DNA of 64,000 nucleotides from Rhodospirillaceae bacterium (GCA_018662005.1 JABJHA010000012.1:56623-120622), one strand, 5' to 3'; shown: positions 45,899 through 57,141, counted from the first letter of the stretch. Notes: generated by a model not told the origin, from the letters alone. Numbers and translations: made by a program.

Positions 45899-47647
45899 AT
45901 GGATCCCGCAATTGTCGCATACTGGGTAGCCGTCGGGTTCGGCTTATTAATTGTCTGCGGGGCATCAATCGATAAATTTGCCGACCCCACATATGATGCT
46001 GATGCCGAGTCCCAGATTAATTATGCGCGACGCTTCAAGCCTATCTTCCAGACATCTGATAAAAATTATCGTAAGTGGCAATTTGTATACGTCGGGTTTA
46101 CCGGTCTTGTTTATATTTTCATTGCCGTTTTTCCGGAATTTTCACTCCCGATCATCAAGATGGTCAATAACGATACCCTCCCGGATTACGCAACCGGGAT
46201 TGAACCAAATCAGTCGACATTCCCGCTAACCGCCATCGCATTGATTTTTTTCCTGCAAAGTGTGCCGCAAGTTAAGAAAGGCGAAGAAAAGATACGCCAG
46301 TTGCTACACCGTCTTGCCAAAATTCCAAGTGGCGTGGATGAGATTGTTGAAAAACTCTTATCGTCAGATTTTAATTTTGGTGACTACACGCAATCAGTCG
46401 AATTGAACGAACCGGAATTTCTTTCCGTCAGTGTATCGGATTTTGAACTCCCCCATAATCATATTCAGCATAAATGGGCAAAAGCTTGCTGTCTGTTGTT
46501 TAGCCTGCGAAAAGCTGACACCGATGGTATTAGTCCGGCAGGAACGTTTGAGCGGGATTCATATGACACAAAATTCTTTGAGTATTACAGAAAGCGGTTC
46601 GAAAAAATTCAACAACAGCACAGGAACTTAAAAAGCGTCCTGGACTACTATCTGGGGCTTACTATAAATGACAACGAATATCGGGCAACAGAGCTAGCCC
46701 TTGATCAGGATATCAGTGATCTTCTTAAACAACTTTATTCGTTCATCGCCTGTGCGGCGTGTTCAAAGGAAAGCCTGCAAGCAAACGTCTTCATAAATTT
46801 GAACAAGTTGGGTTTCCTGCTTCCCGCGCATATCATTATTAATGAAAAAAAGAAAGATACAGTCAATAACGTCATTTGGCTGATGGTCGGTATTATCTTC
46901 TTCGTTTTTATGATTCTGGTCATGGGTGGAGCCGAATATTTCGCCGCCAATTATGACAACAGCTTGCTCGAAAGACTAAAATATGTCCCCAAACCCGGTG
47001 CGGATGCTCTCATCTGGGGGGTTGCCACAGCATGTATTCACGGCATTGCCGCATGGGTAGCCTTAATCTTCCGGGCAAAGCTCAGACGCAAAGGCACCTG
47101 GTTTACCCAGGGAAAAGTACGGCCCTGGTCAAACTATGGAAAATCGGCTCTTGTTGGCGGATTTTCCGGTCTACTGGTACTTTTTATTATTGGATTCTTA
47201 TTGGAATTCCTGTTTGCGCCTTCCCTTGGCGCCGCAGGGGGAGACCCTTCCAATGCGTCAATACGGAAGCAAATCATTAATGGGGTCTGGGGTTTCCTGC
47301 CGATGACAACGGCCATCTTTACCGTCTATCATTTTGATACAATGCAGTTGCGGAACAGAAATAAAAACATGATCCGGCGAATTGCCGTACACGTTTTCTT
47401 CATGGCGACCCTGGGCTTGGCAACATCTCTGGCTTATTTGGGTTTGTGGCATAATTTATATCCTCAAACACTTGATGGCCTGAAACCGGACGTCATTTCC
47501 GAACAGTTTAAAATGATGAGGTATCAATGGCCTTTGTTCATTGCTCTCTTGATGGCCGTACTGGGTGGATTAATGGGATACGTGCTACAGACCAAGGCAG
47601 CCGGGAATTTGTTTGGCAAGAATACCGAAACCCAAGACACCTCCTGA
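45899..47647 (+). CDS. large polytopic membrane protein of unknown family
   Basis: A 582-residue protein with three N-terminal hydrophobic segments (about 6-25, 60-80, 105-122), a soluble middle of about 200 residues, and five or six more membrane helices (about 325-345, 365-390, 418-440, 460-480, 500-520, 545-565). No motif points to a function. A strong AGGAGG lies six bases before the ATG. The composition is more AT-rich than the flanking metabolic genes, and the gene stands alone. Confidence 0.8.
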   Translation: MDPAIVAYWVAVGFGLLIVCGASIDKFADPTYDADAESQINYARRFKPIFQTSDKNYRKWQFVYVGFTGLVYIFIAVFPEFSLPIIKMVNNDTLPDYATGIEPNQSTFPLTAIALIFFLQSVPQVKKGEEKIRQLLHRLAKIPSGVDEIVEKLLSSDFNFGDYTQSVELNEPEFLSVSVSDFELPHNHIQHKWAKACCLLFSLRKADTDGISPAGTFERDSYDTKFFEYYRKRFEKIQQQHRNLKSVLDYYLGLTINDNEYRATELALDQDISDLLKQLYSFIACAACSKESLQANVFINLNKLGFLLPAHIIINEKKKDTVNNVIWLMVGIIFFVFMILVMGGAEYFAANYDNSLLERLKYVPKPGADALIWGVATACIHGIAAWVALIFRAKLRRKGTWFTQGKVRPWSNYGKSALVGGFSGLLVLFIIGFLLEFLFAPSLGAAGGDPSNASIRKQIINGVWGFLPMTTAIFTVYHFDTMQLRNRNKNMIRRIAVHVFFMATLGLATSLAYLGLWHNLYPQTLDGLKPDVISEQFKMMRYQWPLFIALLMAVLGGLMGYVLQTKAAGNLFGKNTETQDTS

Positions 47648-47718
47648 TTGCCGCATTTTCCTGATAAGGCCCCACTGACCCCCTTCCCTTTCATCCAGAC
47701 CGGATATAAGGTCTGACC

Positions 47719-48342
47719 ATGATCGAAATGGACCTGTACATAACCTTTGTTCTGGCGACGATCCTGCTGATTTTGATGCCGGGACCGATTGTCACCATTA
47801 CCGTCGCCAATTCGCTTGCCTATGGCACCCGTCACGGCTTGCGCACCGTTGTTGGCACCTCGTGCGCGACGACGGTGCTTCTGATCGTCGGCGGGTTTGG
47901 CATGGCTTCGGCTTTTGCTTTGCTTGCCCAGTGGTTTGAATCGCTGCGCTGGTTTGGCGCTGCCTATCTGGTCTTCTTAGGTATCCAGCAGTGGCGGGCT
48001 AAACCCATCGTCCTGGGCGAGGAAGGTGCCAGTGCCTGGTCGAAGAAAGGCATCTTCTGGCAGGGTTTCGTGATTTCGATCACCAACCCGAAGACGATCC
48101 TGTTTTACGCCGCCTTCTTTCCACAGTTCATGGACCCGGCACGGGATCCGGGGCCGCAATTATTTGTATTGAGCGTCACGTTTTTGTTTATTGCGACGTT
48201 TCTGGACAGCTGTTACGCGGTGTTGTGCGGCAGGTTGCGCCCCTTTCTTGCCGACGCCAGACGCGGCCGCCTGCGCAACCGCATCACCGGTGGGCTTTTG
48301 ATGGGCACCGGGCTGGCCCTGGCGCTGGCACGAAAGACTTGA
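47719..48342 (+). CDS. LysE/RhtB family exporter
   Basis: A 207-residue inner-membrane protein with six hydrophobic segments: ATILLILMPGPIVTITVANSLA, GTRHGLRTVVGT, FGAAYLVFLGIQQW, and FVISITNPKTILFYAAFFPQF. The substrate is unknown. It ends four bases before the PduO gene. Confidence 0.88.
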   Translation: MIEMDLYITFVLATILLILMPGPIVTITVANSLAYGTRHGLRTVVGTSCATTVLLIVGGFGMASAFALLAQWFESLRWFGAAYLVFLGIQQWRAKPIVLGEEGASAWSKKGIFWQGFVISITNPKTILFYAAFFPQFMDPARDPGPQLFVLSVTFLFIATFLDSCYAVLCGRLRPFLADARRGRLRNRITGGLLMGTGLALALARKT

Positions 48343-48346
48343 GTGC

Positions 48347-48910
48347 ATGGTGAAACTGACAAAAATATACACCCGTGGCGGCGATACGGGCGAAACATCC
48401 TTAGGCAATGGCGATCGCACGGCCAAGCACGACCTTCGTGTCGCCGCTTACGGCTGCGTCGATGAAACCAACGCGACAATCGGTCTGGCCCGTCTGTACA
48501 CGGACGGCGACGCTGACGCCATGCTGGCGCGAATCCAGAACGACCTGTTCGATCTTGGCGCTGACCTGTGTCGACCCGGCGACGGGTCGGAAACTGACGA
48601 AGCGCTTCGTATTGTCGATGGCCAGGTGGCGCGTCTGGAAAGCGAAATTGACACCATGAACGAGCAACTTGAAGCACTGACATCATTCATTCTGCCCGGC
48701 GGTTCGCAGGCCGCGGCCCATTTGCATATGGCGCGCACCGTCTCGCGCCGCGCCGAACGATTGGTTTCAGAATTAATAACCATTGAGGCCACCAACCCGG
48801 CGGCTTTGCGCTATATCAACCGACTGTCCGATCACCTGTTCCAGCTGGCTCGATTGCACAACAATGCGGGCCAGGATGATGTCCTGTGGACACCCGGCGC
48901 CAACCGTTAA
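48347..48910 (+). CDS. PduO-type cob(I)alamin adenosyltransferase
   Basis: A 187-residue trimeric enzyme type that makes adenosylcobalamin from cob(I)alamin and ATP. The N-terminal ATP motif is YTRGGDTGETSLGNGDR, then VAAYGCVDETNATIG, and later FILPGGSQAAAHLHMARTV and RYINRLSDHLFQLAR. It fits the B12 demand of ecm and nrdJ. The 217 bases that follow, before etfB, hold no gene I can support. Confidence 0.94.
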   Translation: MVKLTKIYTRGGDTGETSLGNGDRTAKHDLRVAAYGCVDETNATIGLARLYTDGDADAMLARIQNDLFDLGADLCRPGDGSETDEALRIVDGQVARLESEIDTMNEQLEALTSFILPGGSQAAAHLHMARTVSRRAERLVSELITIEATNPAALRYINRLSDHLFQLARLHNNAGQDDVLWTPGANR

Positions 48911-49127
48911 AATCAGTACCCGAACAGGCTTTTCCCGAAGCGTCGAAATCCCTACAAAATAGGGCGCATGGCGACATTGACAGGGCCTGACTCTATCCTT
49001 ATTGTGCATCTGCGAAGTAACGTGATACAACAGGAATTCATCAAAATATTCAGTATGTTAGCTGAAAATTTTAGAGGTTTTTTTCGGTCACACTCGGTCC
49101 AATCTCCAGCTCTTCGGCAGGTCATCC

Positions 49128-49877
49128 ATGAAAGTTCTTATCGCCGTCAAACGGGTTATCGACTTCAACGTCAAAATCCGTGTTAAATCAGACAATTCGG
49201 GTATCGAGACGGCCAACGTCAAAATGTCCATGAACCCCTTTGATGAAATCGCCGTCGAGGAAGCGATCCGCCTGAAAGAGGCCGGCACCGCCGACGAGTT
49301 GGTCGTCGTGTCCATGGGCACGGCACAGTCATCGGAAACCATCCGCACGGCTTTGGCAATGGGCGCCGACCGTGGCATTTTGGTTGAAACCGAAACTGAA
49401 TTGCAGCCCCTGGCCGTCGCCAAACTTCTTAAAGCCATCGTCGAAAAAGAAAAACCCGACATGGTAGTCGTCGGCAAGCAGGCTATCGATGATGATGCCA
49501 ATCAGACCGGCCAGATGCTGGCCGCACTGTTGGGCTGGCCGCAAGGCACATTTGCTTCCAAGTTGGAACCCGGCGATGGCAAGGCGACGCTGGTCCGTGA
49601 AGTCGATGACGGCTTGCAAACCATCCAGGTTAATCTTCCGGCCGTTATCTCGACAGATTTACGCCTTAACGAGCCGCGTTACGCATCGCTTCCCAACATC
49701 ATGAAGGCCAAGAAGAAGCCCATCGACACCACCACCCCGGATGAGCTTGGCGTCGATGTAACCCCGCGACTTGAAACCGTCAACGTCGTCGAGCCGCCAG
49801 TACGTGATGCAGGCGAAATCGTCGCCGATGCTGCCCAACTGGTCGATAAACTGAAGAATGAGGCGAAGGTCATCTGA
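49128..49877 (+). CDS. etfB: electron transfer flavoprotein beta subunit
   Basis: A 249-residue protein with [40 protein letters not shown], and the signature of the family near [27 protein letters not shown]. EtfAB collects electrons from acyl-CoA dehydrogenases such as Mcd. Its stop (TGA) overlaps the etfA start by one base. Confidence 0.96.
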   Translation: MKVLIAVKRVIDFNVKIRVKSDNSGIETANVKMSMNPFDEIAVEEAIRLKEAGTADELVVVSMGTAQSSETIRTALAMGADRGILVETETELQPLAVAKLLKAIVEKEKPDMVVVGKQAIDDDANQTGQMLAALLGWPQGTFASKLEPGDGKATLVREVDDGLQTIQVNLPAVISTDLRLNEPRYASLPNIMKAKKKPIDTTTPDELGVDVTPRLETVNVVEPPVRDAGEIVADAAQLVDKLKNEAKVI

Positions 49878-50809
49878 TGAGTATTCTTGTCGTTGCCGAA
49901 CACGATAATTCGGAATTGAAGTCCGCCACCCTGAACGCCGTCACCGCCGCAAGCGAACTTGGTGACGTCACCCTGCTGGTCGCTGGTCTTGATTGTGGCA
50001 GTGTTGCCGAACAAGCCGCAAAGGTCGCCGGTGTCGCCAAGGTCATCGTCGCCGATGACGGCGCTTTTGCTAACGGGCTGGCCGAAAACGTGGCCTCTCT
50101 ACTGGTTGATCTGGCCCCCGGCTACAGCCACCTTGTCGCCCCCGCGACAACATCGGGCAAGAACATCATGCCGCGTGTTGCCGCCCTGCTTGATGTGGCG
50201 CAAATTTCAGAAATTTCCGCCATTGAAAGCCCGGACACCTTCATCCGCCCGATCTACGCCGGCAACGCCATGGCGACGGTCAAAACCGCCGACACACCAA
50301 AAATCATCACCGTTCGCGGCACTGCTTTTGAAGCCGCCGCCACAGAAGGCGGCAGTGCGGCCATCGAAGCTGTCAGCGGTGGCGGCGATCAGGGCCTGTC
50401 GAGTTTTGTCAGTCAGGAAGTGAGCAAATCCGAACGACCCGAACTGACAACCGCCAAAGTCGTCATTTCTGGCGGTCGCGGAATGCAAAACGGTGAAAAC
50501 TTCCATCTGCTTGAAGACATCGCCGACAAACTGGGTGCTGCCGTTGGCGCCTCGCGCGCTGCCGTTGACGCCGGTTACGTACCCAACGATTACCAGGTTG
50601 GCCAAACCGGCAAAGTTGTCGCCCCCGATCTTTACATCGCCGTCGGTATTTCAGGGGCTATTCAGCATCTGGCCGGCATGAAGGACAGCAAGGTCATTGT
50701 CGCCATCAACAAAGACGAAGAAGCGCCGATTTTCCAGATCGCTGATTTCGGTCTTGTCGCCGACCTGTTCGACGTGCTTCCGCAGTTGTCGGCAGAATTG
50801 GATAAATAG
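49877..50809 (+). CDS. etfA: electron transfer flavoprotein alpha subunit
   Basis: A 310-residue FAD-binding subunit. The C-terminal FAD domain shows [65 protein letters not shown] and [20 protein letters not shown]. It pairs with etfB directly upstream, and hbd follows after 27 bases, so the three genes likely form one unit. Confidence 0.96.
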   Translation: MSILVVAEHDNSELKSATLNAVTAASELGDVTLLVAGLDCGSVAEQAAKVAGVAKVIVADDGAFANGLAENVASLLVDLAPGYSHLVAPATTSGKNIMPRVAALLDVAQISEISAIESPDTFIRPIYAGNAMATVKTADTPKIITVRGTAFEAAATEGGSAAIEAVSGGGDQGLSSFVSQEVSKSERPELTTAKVVISGGRGMQNGENFHLLEDIADKLGAAVGASRAAVDAGYVPNDYQVGQTGKVVAPDLYIAVGISGAIQHLAGMKDSKVIVAINKDEEAPIFQIADFGLVADLFDVLPQLSAELDK

Positions 50810-50836
50810 CTTAAGCTTTAACTTTTAGGAAACGTC

Positions 50837-51718
50837 ATGTCATCGGACATCAAAAAAATAGGCATCATCGGGGCCGGCCAAATGGGTGGCGGTATCGCCC
50901 ACGTTTGTGCGCTGGCTGGTCACGACGTCTACCTGATGGATATCAATGAAGACAGCCTCACGGGCGCTTTGGCTGTCATCAATAAAAACATGACGCGGGC
51001 CGTCAGCAAGGACAAGCTGGCGCAAGTCGACATGGAAGCTGGCCTTGCCCTCATTTCCACAGGCTCTTCTTACGACGACTTCAAAGACTGCGATCTGGTT
51101 ATCGAAGCGGCCACCGAAAACGAGGAACTGAAAAAAGAAATCATCCGCGAAATTTGCAAGGTGGTTCCCGAACACACCATTATTGCGTCCAACACCTCGT
51201 CTATCTCCATTACCCGGTTGGGTGCGCAAACAGACCGGCCCGGCAAGTTCGTCGGCATGCACTTCATGAACCCTGTTCCCCTGATGGAACTGGTCGAACT
51301 GATCAGGGGCATCGCCACGGACGAGGAAACCTACGCCGCCGTCCGCACCCTGACCGAACAACTGGGCAAGACTCCGGTCAACGCCGAAGATTTCCCGGCT
51401 TTTATCGTCAACCGCATCCTGTTGCCGATGATCAACGAAGCCGTCTACACCCTGTATGAAGGTGTGGGCTCTGTTCTGGCCATCGACACCTCCATGAAAC
51501 TGGGCACCCATCATCCCATGGGACCGCTGGAGTTGGCCGACTTTATCGGCCTGGATACCTGTCTGGCGGTGATGAATGTGCTGCACGAGGGGTTGGCCGA
51601 TACCAAATACCGGCCCTGCCCGCTTTTGGTCAAATACGTGGAAGCGGGCTGGCTGGGTCGCAAGACTGGGCGCGGTTTCTATGATTATTCCGGTGATGAG
51701 CCGGTCCCGACCCGCTAG
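50837..51718 (+). CDS. hbd: 3-hydroxybutyryl-CoA dehydrogenase
   Basis: A 293-residue enzyme with an N-terminal Rossmann domain (IGIIGAGQMGGGIAHVCALAG), the catalytic HFMNPVPLMELVE segment and the C-terminal GPLELADFIGLDTCL. It oxidises (S)-3-hydroxybutyryl-CoA to acetoacetyl-CoA or the reverse, linking etfBA, PHA precursors and the route to crotonyl-CoA for Ccr. Confidence 0.95.
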   Translation: MSSDIKKIGIIGAGQMGGGIAHVCALAGHDVYLMDINEDSLTGALAVINKNMTRAVSKDKLAQVDMEAGLALISTGSSYDDFKDCDLVIEAATENEELKKEIIREICKVVPEHTIIASNTSSISITRLGAQTDRPGKFVGMHFMNPVPLMELVELIRGIATDEETYAAVRTLTEQLGKTPVNAEDFPAFIVNRILLPMINEAVYTLYEGVGSVLAIDTSMKLGTHHPMGPLELADFIGLDTCLAVMNVLHEGLADTKYRPCPLLVKYVEAGWLGRKTGRGFYDYSGDEPVPTR

Positions 51719-51733
51719 ACGCCGTCAATAATC

Positions 51734-52771
51734 ATGAATCTTTTTGAACGCTATCTGACGCTGTGGGTGGCCCTCTGTATCGTTGTCGGCATTACGCTCG
51801 GCCACTTCATACCCACACCGTTTCATGTTCTGGGAAGCGCCGAGCTGTTCAGCGTCAACATCCCGGTTGCCGTGCTGGTCTGGCTGATGATCATCCCGAT
51901 GCTGCTGAAGATCGATTTCGGGGCTATGCATCAGGTCAAGGAACATTGGCGTGGCATTGGCGTGACCCTGTTTATCAATTGGGCCGTTAAGCCGTTTTCC
52001 ATGGCCCTGCTGGGCTGGATTTTCATCGGCGTCGTCTTCAGGCCGTATCTTCCGGCCGAACAAATCGAGTCCTATATCGCAGGCCTGATCCTGCTTGCCG
52101 CAGCCCCCTGCACGGCCATGGTTTTTGTGTGGAGCAATCTGTGTGACGGCGAGCCTCATTTTACCTTAAGCCAGGTGGCGCTCAACGACGTTATTATGGT
52201 CTTTGCCTTCGCCCCCATTGTTGCGCTGTTGCTGGGCTTGTCATCGATTGTTGTTCCCTGGCAAACGCTGCTTCTGTCAGTGGTTCTCTACATTGTCGTG
52301 CCAGTGCTTTTCGCACAAATGTGGCGCAAAAACCTTTTGGCAAGGGGTGGGCCGGAAAAACTGCAAACCGTCCTGGACAGGCTGGGACCGGTTTCCCTGG
52401 TCGCCCTGCTGACCACACTTGTTCTGCTATTCGGTTTTCAGGGTGAGCAAATCATCGCCAAGCCGGTGATTATAGCGCTGCTGGCCGTGCCTATTCTGAT
52501 CCAGGTTTATTTCACCTCCGGGCTGGCTTACCTGCTGAGCCGCAAGTTCGGCGTCGCCCACTGCGTCGCCGCCCCCTCGGCTTTGATCGGGGCGAGTAAT
52601 TTCTTTGAATTGGCAGTTGCCGTCGCCATCGGCCTTTTCGGTTTTCAGTCAGGAGCAGCGCTTGCCACCGTCGTCGGTGTGCTGATCGAAGTCCCGGTCA
52701 TGCTGTCAGTGGTCAAAATCGTCAACTCGACCAAGGGCTGGTACGAGGCGGGTCTTACGCCTCGTCCGTAA
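51734..52771 (+). CDS. ACR3 family arsenite efflux permease
   Basis: A 345-residue inner-membrane protein with about ten helices. The ACR3 pattern is clear: LVWLMIIPMLLKIDFGAM, the conserved cysteine in LLAAAPCTAMVFVWSNL and the late SALIGASNFFELAVAVAIGLFG. It exports arsenite or antimonite. No arsR or arsC lies beside it. It follows hbd by 15 bases, and its end overlaps the convergent dCMP deaminase gene by 17 bases. Confidence 0.92.
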   Translation: MNLFERYLTLWVALCIVVGITLGHFIPTPFHVLGSAELFSVNIPVAVLVWLMIIPMLLKIDFGAMHQVKEHWRGIGVTLFINWAVKPFSMALLGWIFIGVVFRPYLPAEQIESYIAGLILLAAAPCTAMVFVWSNLCDGEPHFTLSQVALNDVIMVFAFAPIVALLLGLSSIVVPWQTLLLSVVLYIVVPVLFAQMWRKNLLARGGPEKLQTVLDRLGPVSLVALLTTLVLLFGFQGEQIIAKPVIIALLAVPILIQVYFTSGLAYLLSRKFGVAHCVAAPSALIGASNFFELAVAVAIGLFGFQSGAALATVVGVLIEVPVMLSVVKIVNSTKGWYEAGLTPRP

Positions 52772-53216
52772 CCTCCACCAAATCGATGGGGATGCCTGCT
52801 TCGGCCAGCATCTCGCGGGTTGTTTCGGCGGCTTCTGACCAACGCTCGGCGAAGCCCCCTTCCATGCAACTGGCATCGGTGACGACCCGCTTGATACCAA
52901 CCTGAATGATCGCCCGGGCGCAGTCCGTACACGGCACATGGGTGACGTAGATGGTGCCGCCCTTCAGGGGCACACCCATACGGGCGGCGTTATAGATGGC
53001 GTTGCGTTCGGCGTGCTCGGTCCAGTCGTATTTGGTCGGGCGGGCGTGGCGTTCTTCTTTTTCATCATCGATGTAACGGGGGAAACCGTTATAGCCGTAG
53101 GGGCCGGGGGTCCGGTCCTCGCCAACGATGACCGCGCCGACCTGGGTCGAGCGGTCCTTCGACCAGGTCGAGACCTCTTTGGCGAGGCGTAAGAATCGGG
53201 CGTCCCATTTGCTCAT
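52755..53216 (-). CDS. dCMP/cytidine deaminase family protein
   Basis: A 153-residue zinc deaminase. The metal motifs are HAERNAIYNAARMG and PCTDCARAIIQVGIKRVV, and the start RFLRLAKEVSTWSKDRSTQVGAVIV is typical of dCMP deaminases that supply dUMP for dTTP synthesis. It lies 28 bases after the ccrM start-strand neighbour on the same strand. Confidence 0.88.
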   Translation of the reverse strand: MSKWDARFLRLAKEVSTWSKDRSTQVGAVIVGEDRTPGPYGYNGFPRYIDDEKEERHARPTKYDWTEHAERNAIYNAARMGVPLKGGTIYVTHVPCTDCARAIIQVGIKRVVTDASCMEGGFAERWSEAAETTREMLAEAGIPIDLVEVTDEA

Positions 53217-53243
53217 ATTAGTGATTGTCGTCCAGCGGGCGTA

Positions 53244-54359
<1,116 letters not shown>

Positions 54360-54394
54360 TCACCTCTCCCTGCCCAGTTAATTTCGGGCAGTCT

Positions 54395-54490
54395 GATTCA
54401 GTGACGATTCGCGGTCAAGAAGTAAATGAATCCAATAGGTTAGATAAGTTTTTTGACTCTATATATAGAGGCTATGAATCGTCCGGACTC
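54395..54490. promoter_or_regulatory. GANTC cluster upstream of ccrM
   Basis: Six CcrM target sites at 54395, 54406, 54428, 54455, 54476 and 54486 lie within 96 bases, in an AT-rich space between ccrM and rnhB. One site per 256 bases is the random expectation, so this is very dense. The last three sites lie close to the rnhB end. The ccrM promoter must be here. Confidence 0.75.
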
Positions 54491-54495
54491 AATAT

Positions 54496-55113
54496 CTAGC
54501 GCTCCAATATTTTCCTGATCGGTGCGAAACTGCGACGGTGGTGCTCCGTAACGCCAAAATCGGCCAGTCCCTGTTGATGTTTCTTGGTGCCGTATCCGGC
54601 ATTATGATCCCATCCATATGCCGGATATTCTTCGGCCAGTTCGGCCATGATCCTGTCGCGGCTGACCTTGGCGACAATTGATGCCGCAGCAATGGAAAGG
54701 CTACGGCCATCGCCCTTGACCAAGGCTTCGCCCGGGCACGGTAATTCGGGCAGGCGGTTGCCATCGATCAACGCCATTCCCGGTTTCACACTCAAAGCCT
54801 CAACAGCGCGGGACATCGCCAGCATGGTTGCGGCAAGGATGTTCAAGGCATCAATTTCTTCAACACTGGCGATACCCAAGCCGGTTATCGCGTGAACCTT
54901 AAGCAGCTCGAACAAGGTCTGGCGTTTTTCGGGCTTTAGTTTTTTTGAATCATCCAGCCCCTGACGCAGACTGTCGGGCAGTGTCGCAGGGTCAAGGATC
55001 GCCGCCCCGGCGACCACCGGCCCGGCCCAGGGACCACGCCCGGCCTCGTCTACGCCGCAAACAGGGCCAAGACCTTCGGCAATGGCTTCGTACTCGAACA
55101 TGAAATCAGGCAT
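54496..55113 (-). CDS. rnhB: ribonuclease HII
   Basis: A 205-residue endonuclease that cleaves RNA in RNA-DNA hybrids and at misincorporated ribonucleotides. The catalytic core starts [19 protein letters not shown], with later acidic residues in [11 protein letters not shown] and the [29 protein letters not shown] segment. The length is standard. Confidence 0.95.
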   Translation of the reverse strand: MPDFMFEYEAIAEGLGPVCGVDEAGRGPWAGPVVAGAAILDPATLPDSLRQGLDDSKKLKPEKRQTLFELLKVHAITGLGIASVEEIDALNILAATMLAMSRAVEALSVKPGMALIDGNRLPELPCPGEALVKGDGRSLSIAAASIVAKVSRDRIMAELAEEYPAYGWDHNAGYGTKKHQQGLADFGVTEHHRRSFAPIRKILER

Positions 55114-55134
55114 GGTATGAAAGTATCCGAAAAA

Positions 55135-56223
55135 TTAAAACAATGCCATCTGGTCGCCAGCCTGTGGCGGAAGTTGGAAGCGCCCGCAATCAAGGCCCAG
55201 ATCCCTGGCATTGGCCGCTGCAATCCCCAACTGGCCGCAGGCTAGGTGGAAGCGTTTCGACAGCAGCTGCGCCAAGGGGCCGCTGCCGGTCATCCGTTTG
55301 CTGAACGTGCTGTCGTTCAATTCACCGCCCCGGTTCTGCCTGATCAAGCTAAGGACATGATCCTTCTTGCCCGGGGCGTGAACGTCGAGCCAGTCTGCGA
55401 ACAGGTCCTTCAGTTCCAGTGACAGCCTGAGCAATATATAAGAGGCCGATACCGCCCCGGCATCGACCCCGGCTTTGATAATCGTCTCAAGCTCGGCATC
55501 ATTGAGAAACGGGATCATCGGCGAGGCAAAAACGCTTACCGGCACCCCTGCCCGATTTAATTCCCTGATTGCCTGCAAGCGCTTTTCGGGAGTCGGGGCC
55601 CTGGGTTCCAGCTTGCGTGACAGGTGGCGATCAAGGGTTGTCACCGATACCGCCACCGCGGCCAGTCCCTTCGCTGCCATTGGCCCTAAAAGATCAAGAT
55701 CGCGCAACACCTGGTCTGATTTGGTGACGATGGCGACGGGATGCTGATAGGTACTGAGCACTTCCAGTACCTGCCGGGTCAGACGATGGGCGCGCTCGAT
55801 GGGTTGATAAGGGTCCGTATTGGCCCCAATCATGATGCCCCGGCAGCGGTAGCCGGGCTTTCGCAAATCCCGCTCAAGAGCTTCAACAATATTTGTTTTC
55901 GCGAACAGGCGGCTTTCAAAATCGAGCCCCGGCGACAGCCCCATATTGGCGTGGCTGGGCCGTGCATAACAATAGGCGCAACCATGCTCACAACCCCGGT
56001 ATGGATTGATCGAACGATCAAAAGGAAGATCCGGCGATTTGTTATAGGTGATGGCGGTGCGACACGTCTCATTGGTCACCGTGGTGCGCAGGGGTGGCAG
56101 ATCGTCTTCGTCCAAATCCCAGCCATCATTGATGGCTATTGTTTGCAAAGGTTCGTGGCGACCGGTCCGGTTAGCTTGGGCGCCGCGGCCCTTTTTAGGT
56201 CTGTCTGCCCTGATATCAATCAT
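55135..56223 (-). CDS. PA0069-type radical SAM protein
   Basis: A 362-residue protein with the cluster motif CEHGCAYCYARPSHANMGL, a spore photolyase-like radical SAM core and the segments IMIGANTDPYQPIE and VTKSDQVLRDLDLL. The family's substrate is not established to my knowledge. The gene ends 21 bases before the rnhB start on the same strand. Confidence 0.88.
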   Translation of the reverse strand: MIDIRADRPKKGRGAQANRTGRHEPLQTIAINDGWDLDEDDLPPLRTTVTNETCRTAITYNKSPDLPFDRSINPYRGCEHGCAYCYARPSHANMGLSPGLDFESRLFAKTNIVEALERDLRKPGYRCRGIMIGANTDPYQPIERAHRLTRQVLEVLSTYQHPVAIVTKSDQVLRDLDLLGPMAAKGLAAVAVSVTTLDRHLSRKLEPRAPTPEKRLQAIRELNRAGVPVSVFASPMIPFLNDAELETIIKAGVDAGAVSASYILLRLSLELKDLFADWLDVHAPGKKDHVLSLIRQNRGGELNDSTFSKRMTGSGPLAQLLSKRFHLACGQLGIAAANARDLGLDCGRFQLPPQAGDQMALF

Positions 56224-56253
56224 CGTAAATGGTAACCCACAATTTAGAACATT

Positions 56254-57141
56254 TCAAGAACATGTCAAATCAAGAATCCATCTGCGAAAGGCCACAACAG
56301 CAGGCTGTTCCATGTTCTCGTCAGGGATCGCCAGGTAGTAGGCGAAGCCTGTCTGGATACCCAGTTCAAACGGCCTGACCAGCGCCCCGGAAGCCAGATC
56401 GTCACGCACCAGCGAGGTGTTGACCAAAGCCACCCCGTGGCCTTCAAGTGCTGCCTGTACGGCCATGTTTTCCAATGAAAATTCCGGCCCCTTGCGCCAA
56501 TCGACGCCGCTTATTCCGGCTGACTTCAGCCACATGCGCCAATCCGGATAGGACTGGCTGTCGGTGGCAAAACCAACATGCAGCAAAGTATGATGAGCAA
56601 GGTCTTCGGGGTTATTCAATGCCAGTTTGGGACTACAGACCGGAAAGATTTCTTCTTCAAACAGGCGGTCGGCGTGATGGCCGGGATACTGACCGCGCCC
56701 GTAACGGATCGCCACATCAACACCATCGCGGCGTAAATCGACAAGCGCCATCGTCGCGTCAATACGGACCTTAACGCCGGGGTTCTTTTCCTGAAAATCA
56801 TCAAGCCTGGGGACCAACCACTTGGCGGCGAAGGATGGTGCCGTGGTGATGGTGAAAACATCCAGTTCCGCCTTATCGTCCAACTGCCCTGCAGCCTCGG
56901 CCAGCAAGTCGAAACCTTCAGATAATGCCGGCAATGCCGCTTGTCCCCGGGCTGTTAAAGCCAATGCCCGGGTCAGGCGTTTGAACAAGAGAACCCCGGC
57001 AATATCCTCCAGCGCTTTGACCTGATGGCTGACGGCGGCCGGTGTGACATTCAGTTCCGCCGCCGCCTTGGTGAAACTTAGATGACGGGCAGCGGCTTCA
57101 AATGCGCGCAGGGCGTTGAGCGGTGGCAGGCGACGAGGCAT
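56254..57141 (-). CDS. LysR family regulator, GcvA-like
   Basis: A 295-residue LysR-type regulator. The N-terminal winged helix reads LPPLNALRAFEAAARHLSFTKAAAEL with NVTPAAVSHQVKALE, the GcvA-type start, and a co-inducer-binding domain follows. The target is unknown. The divergent small gene at 57271 is one candidate. The AT-rich space between them (57142-57270) would hold the operators. Confidence 0.88.
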   Translation of the reverse strand: MPRRLPPLNALRAFEAAARHLSFTKAAAELNVTPAAVSHQVKALEDIAGVLLFKRLTRALALTARGQAALPALSEGFDLLAEAAGQLDDKAELDVFTITTAPSFAAKWLVPRLDDFQEKNPGVKVRIDATMALVDLRRDGVDVAIRYGRGQYPGHHADRLFEEEIFPVCSPKLALNNPEDLAHHTLLHVGFATDSQSYPDWRMWLKSAGISGVDWRKGPEFSLENMAVQAALEGHGVALVNTSLVRDDLASGALVRPFELGIQTGFAYYLAIPDENMEQPAVVAFRRWILDLTCS

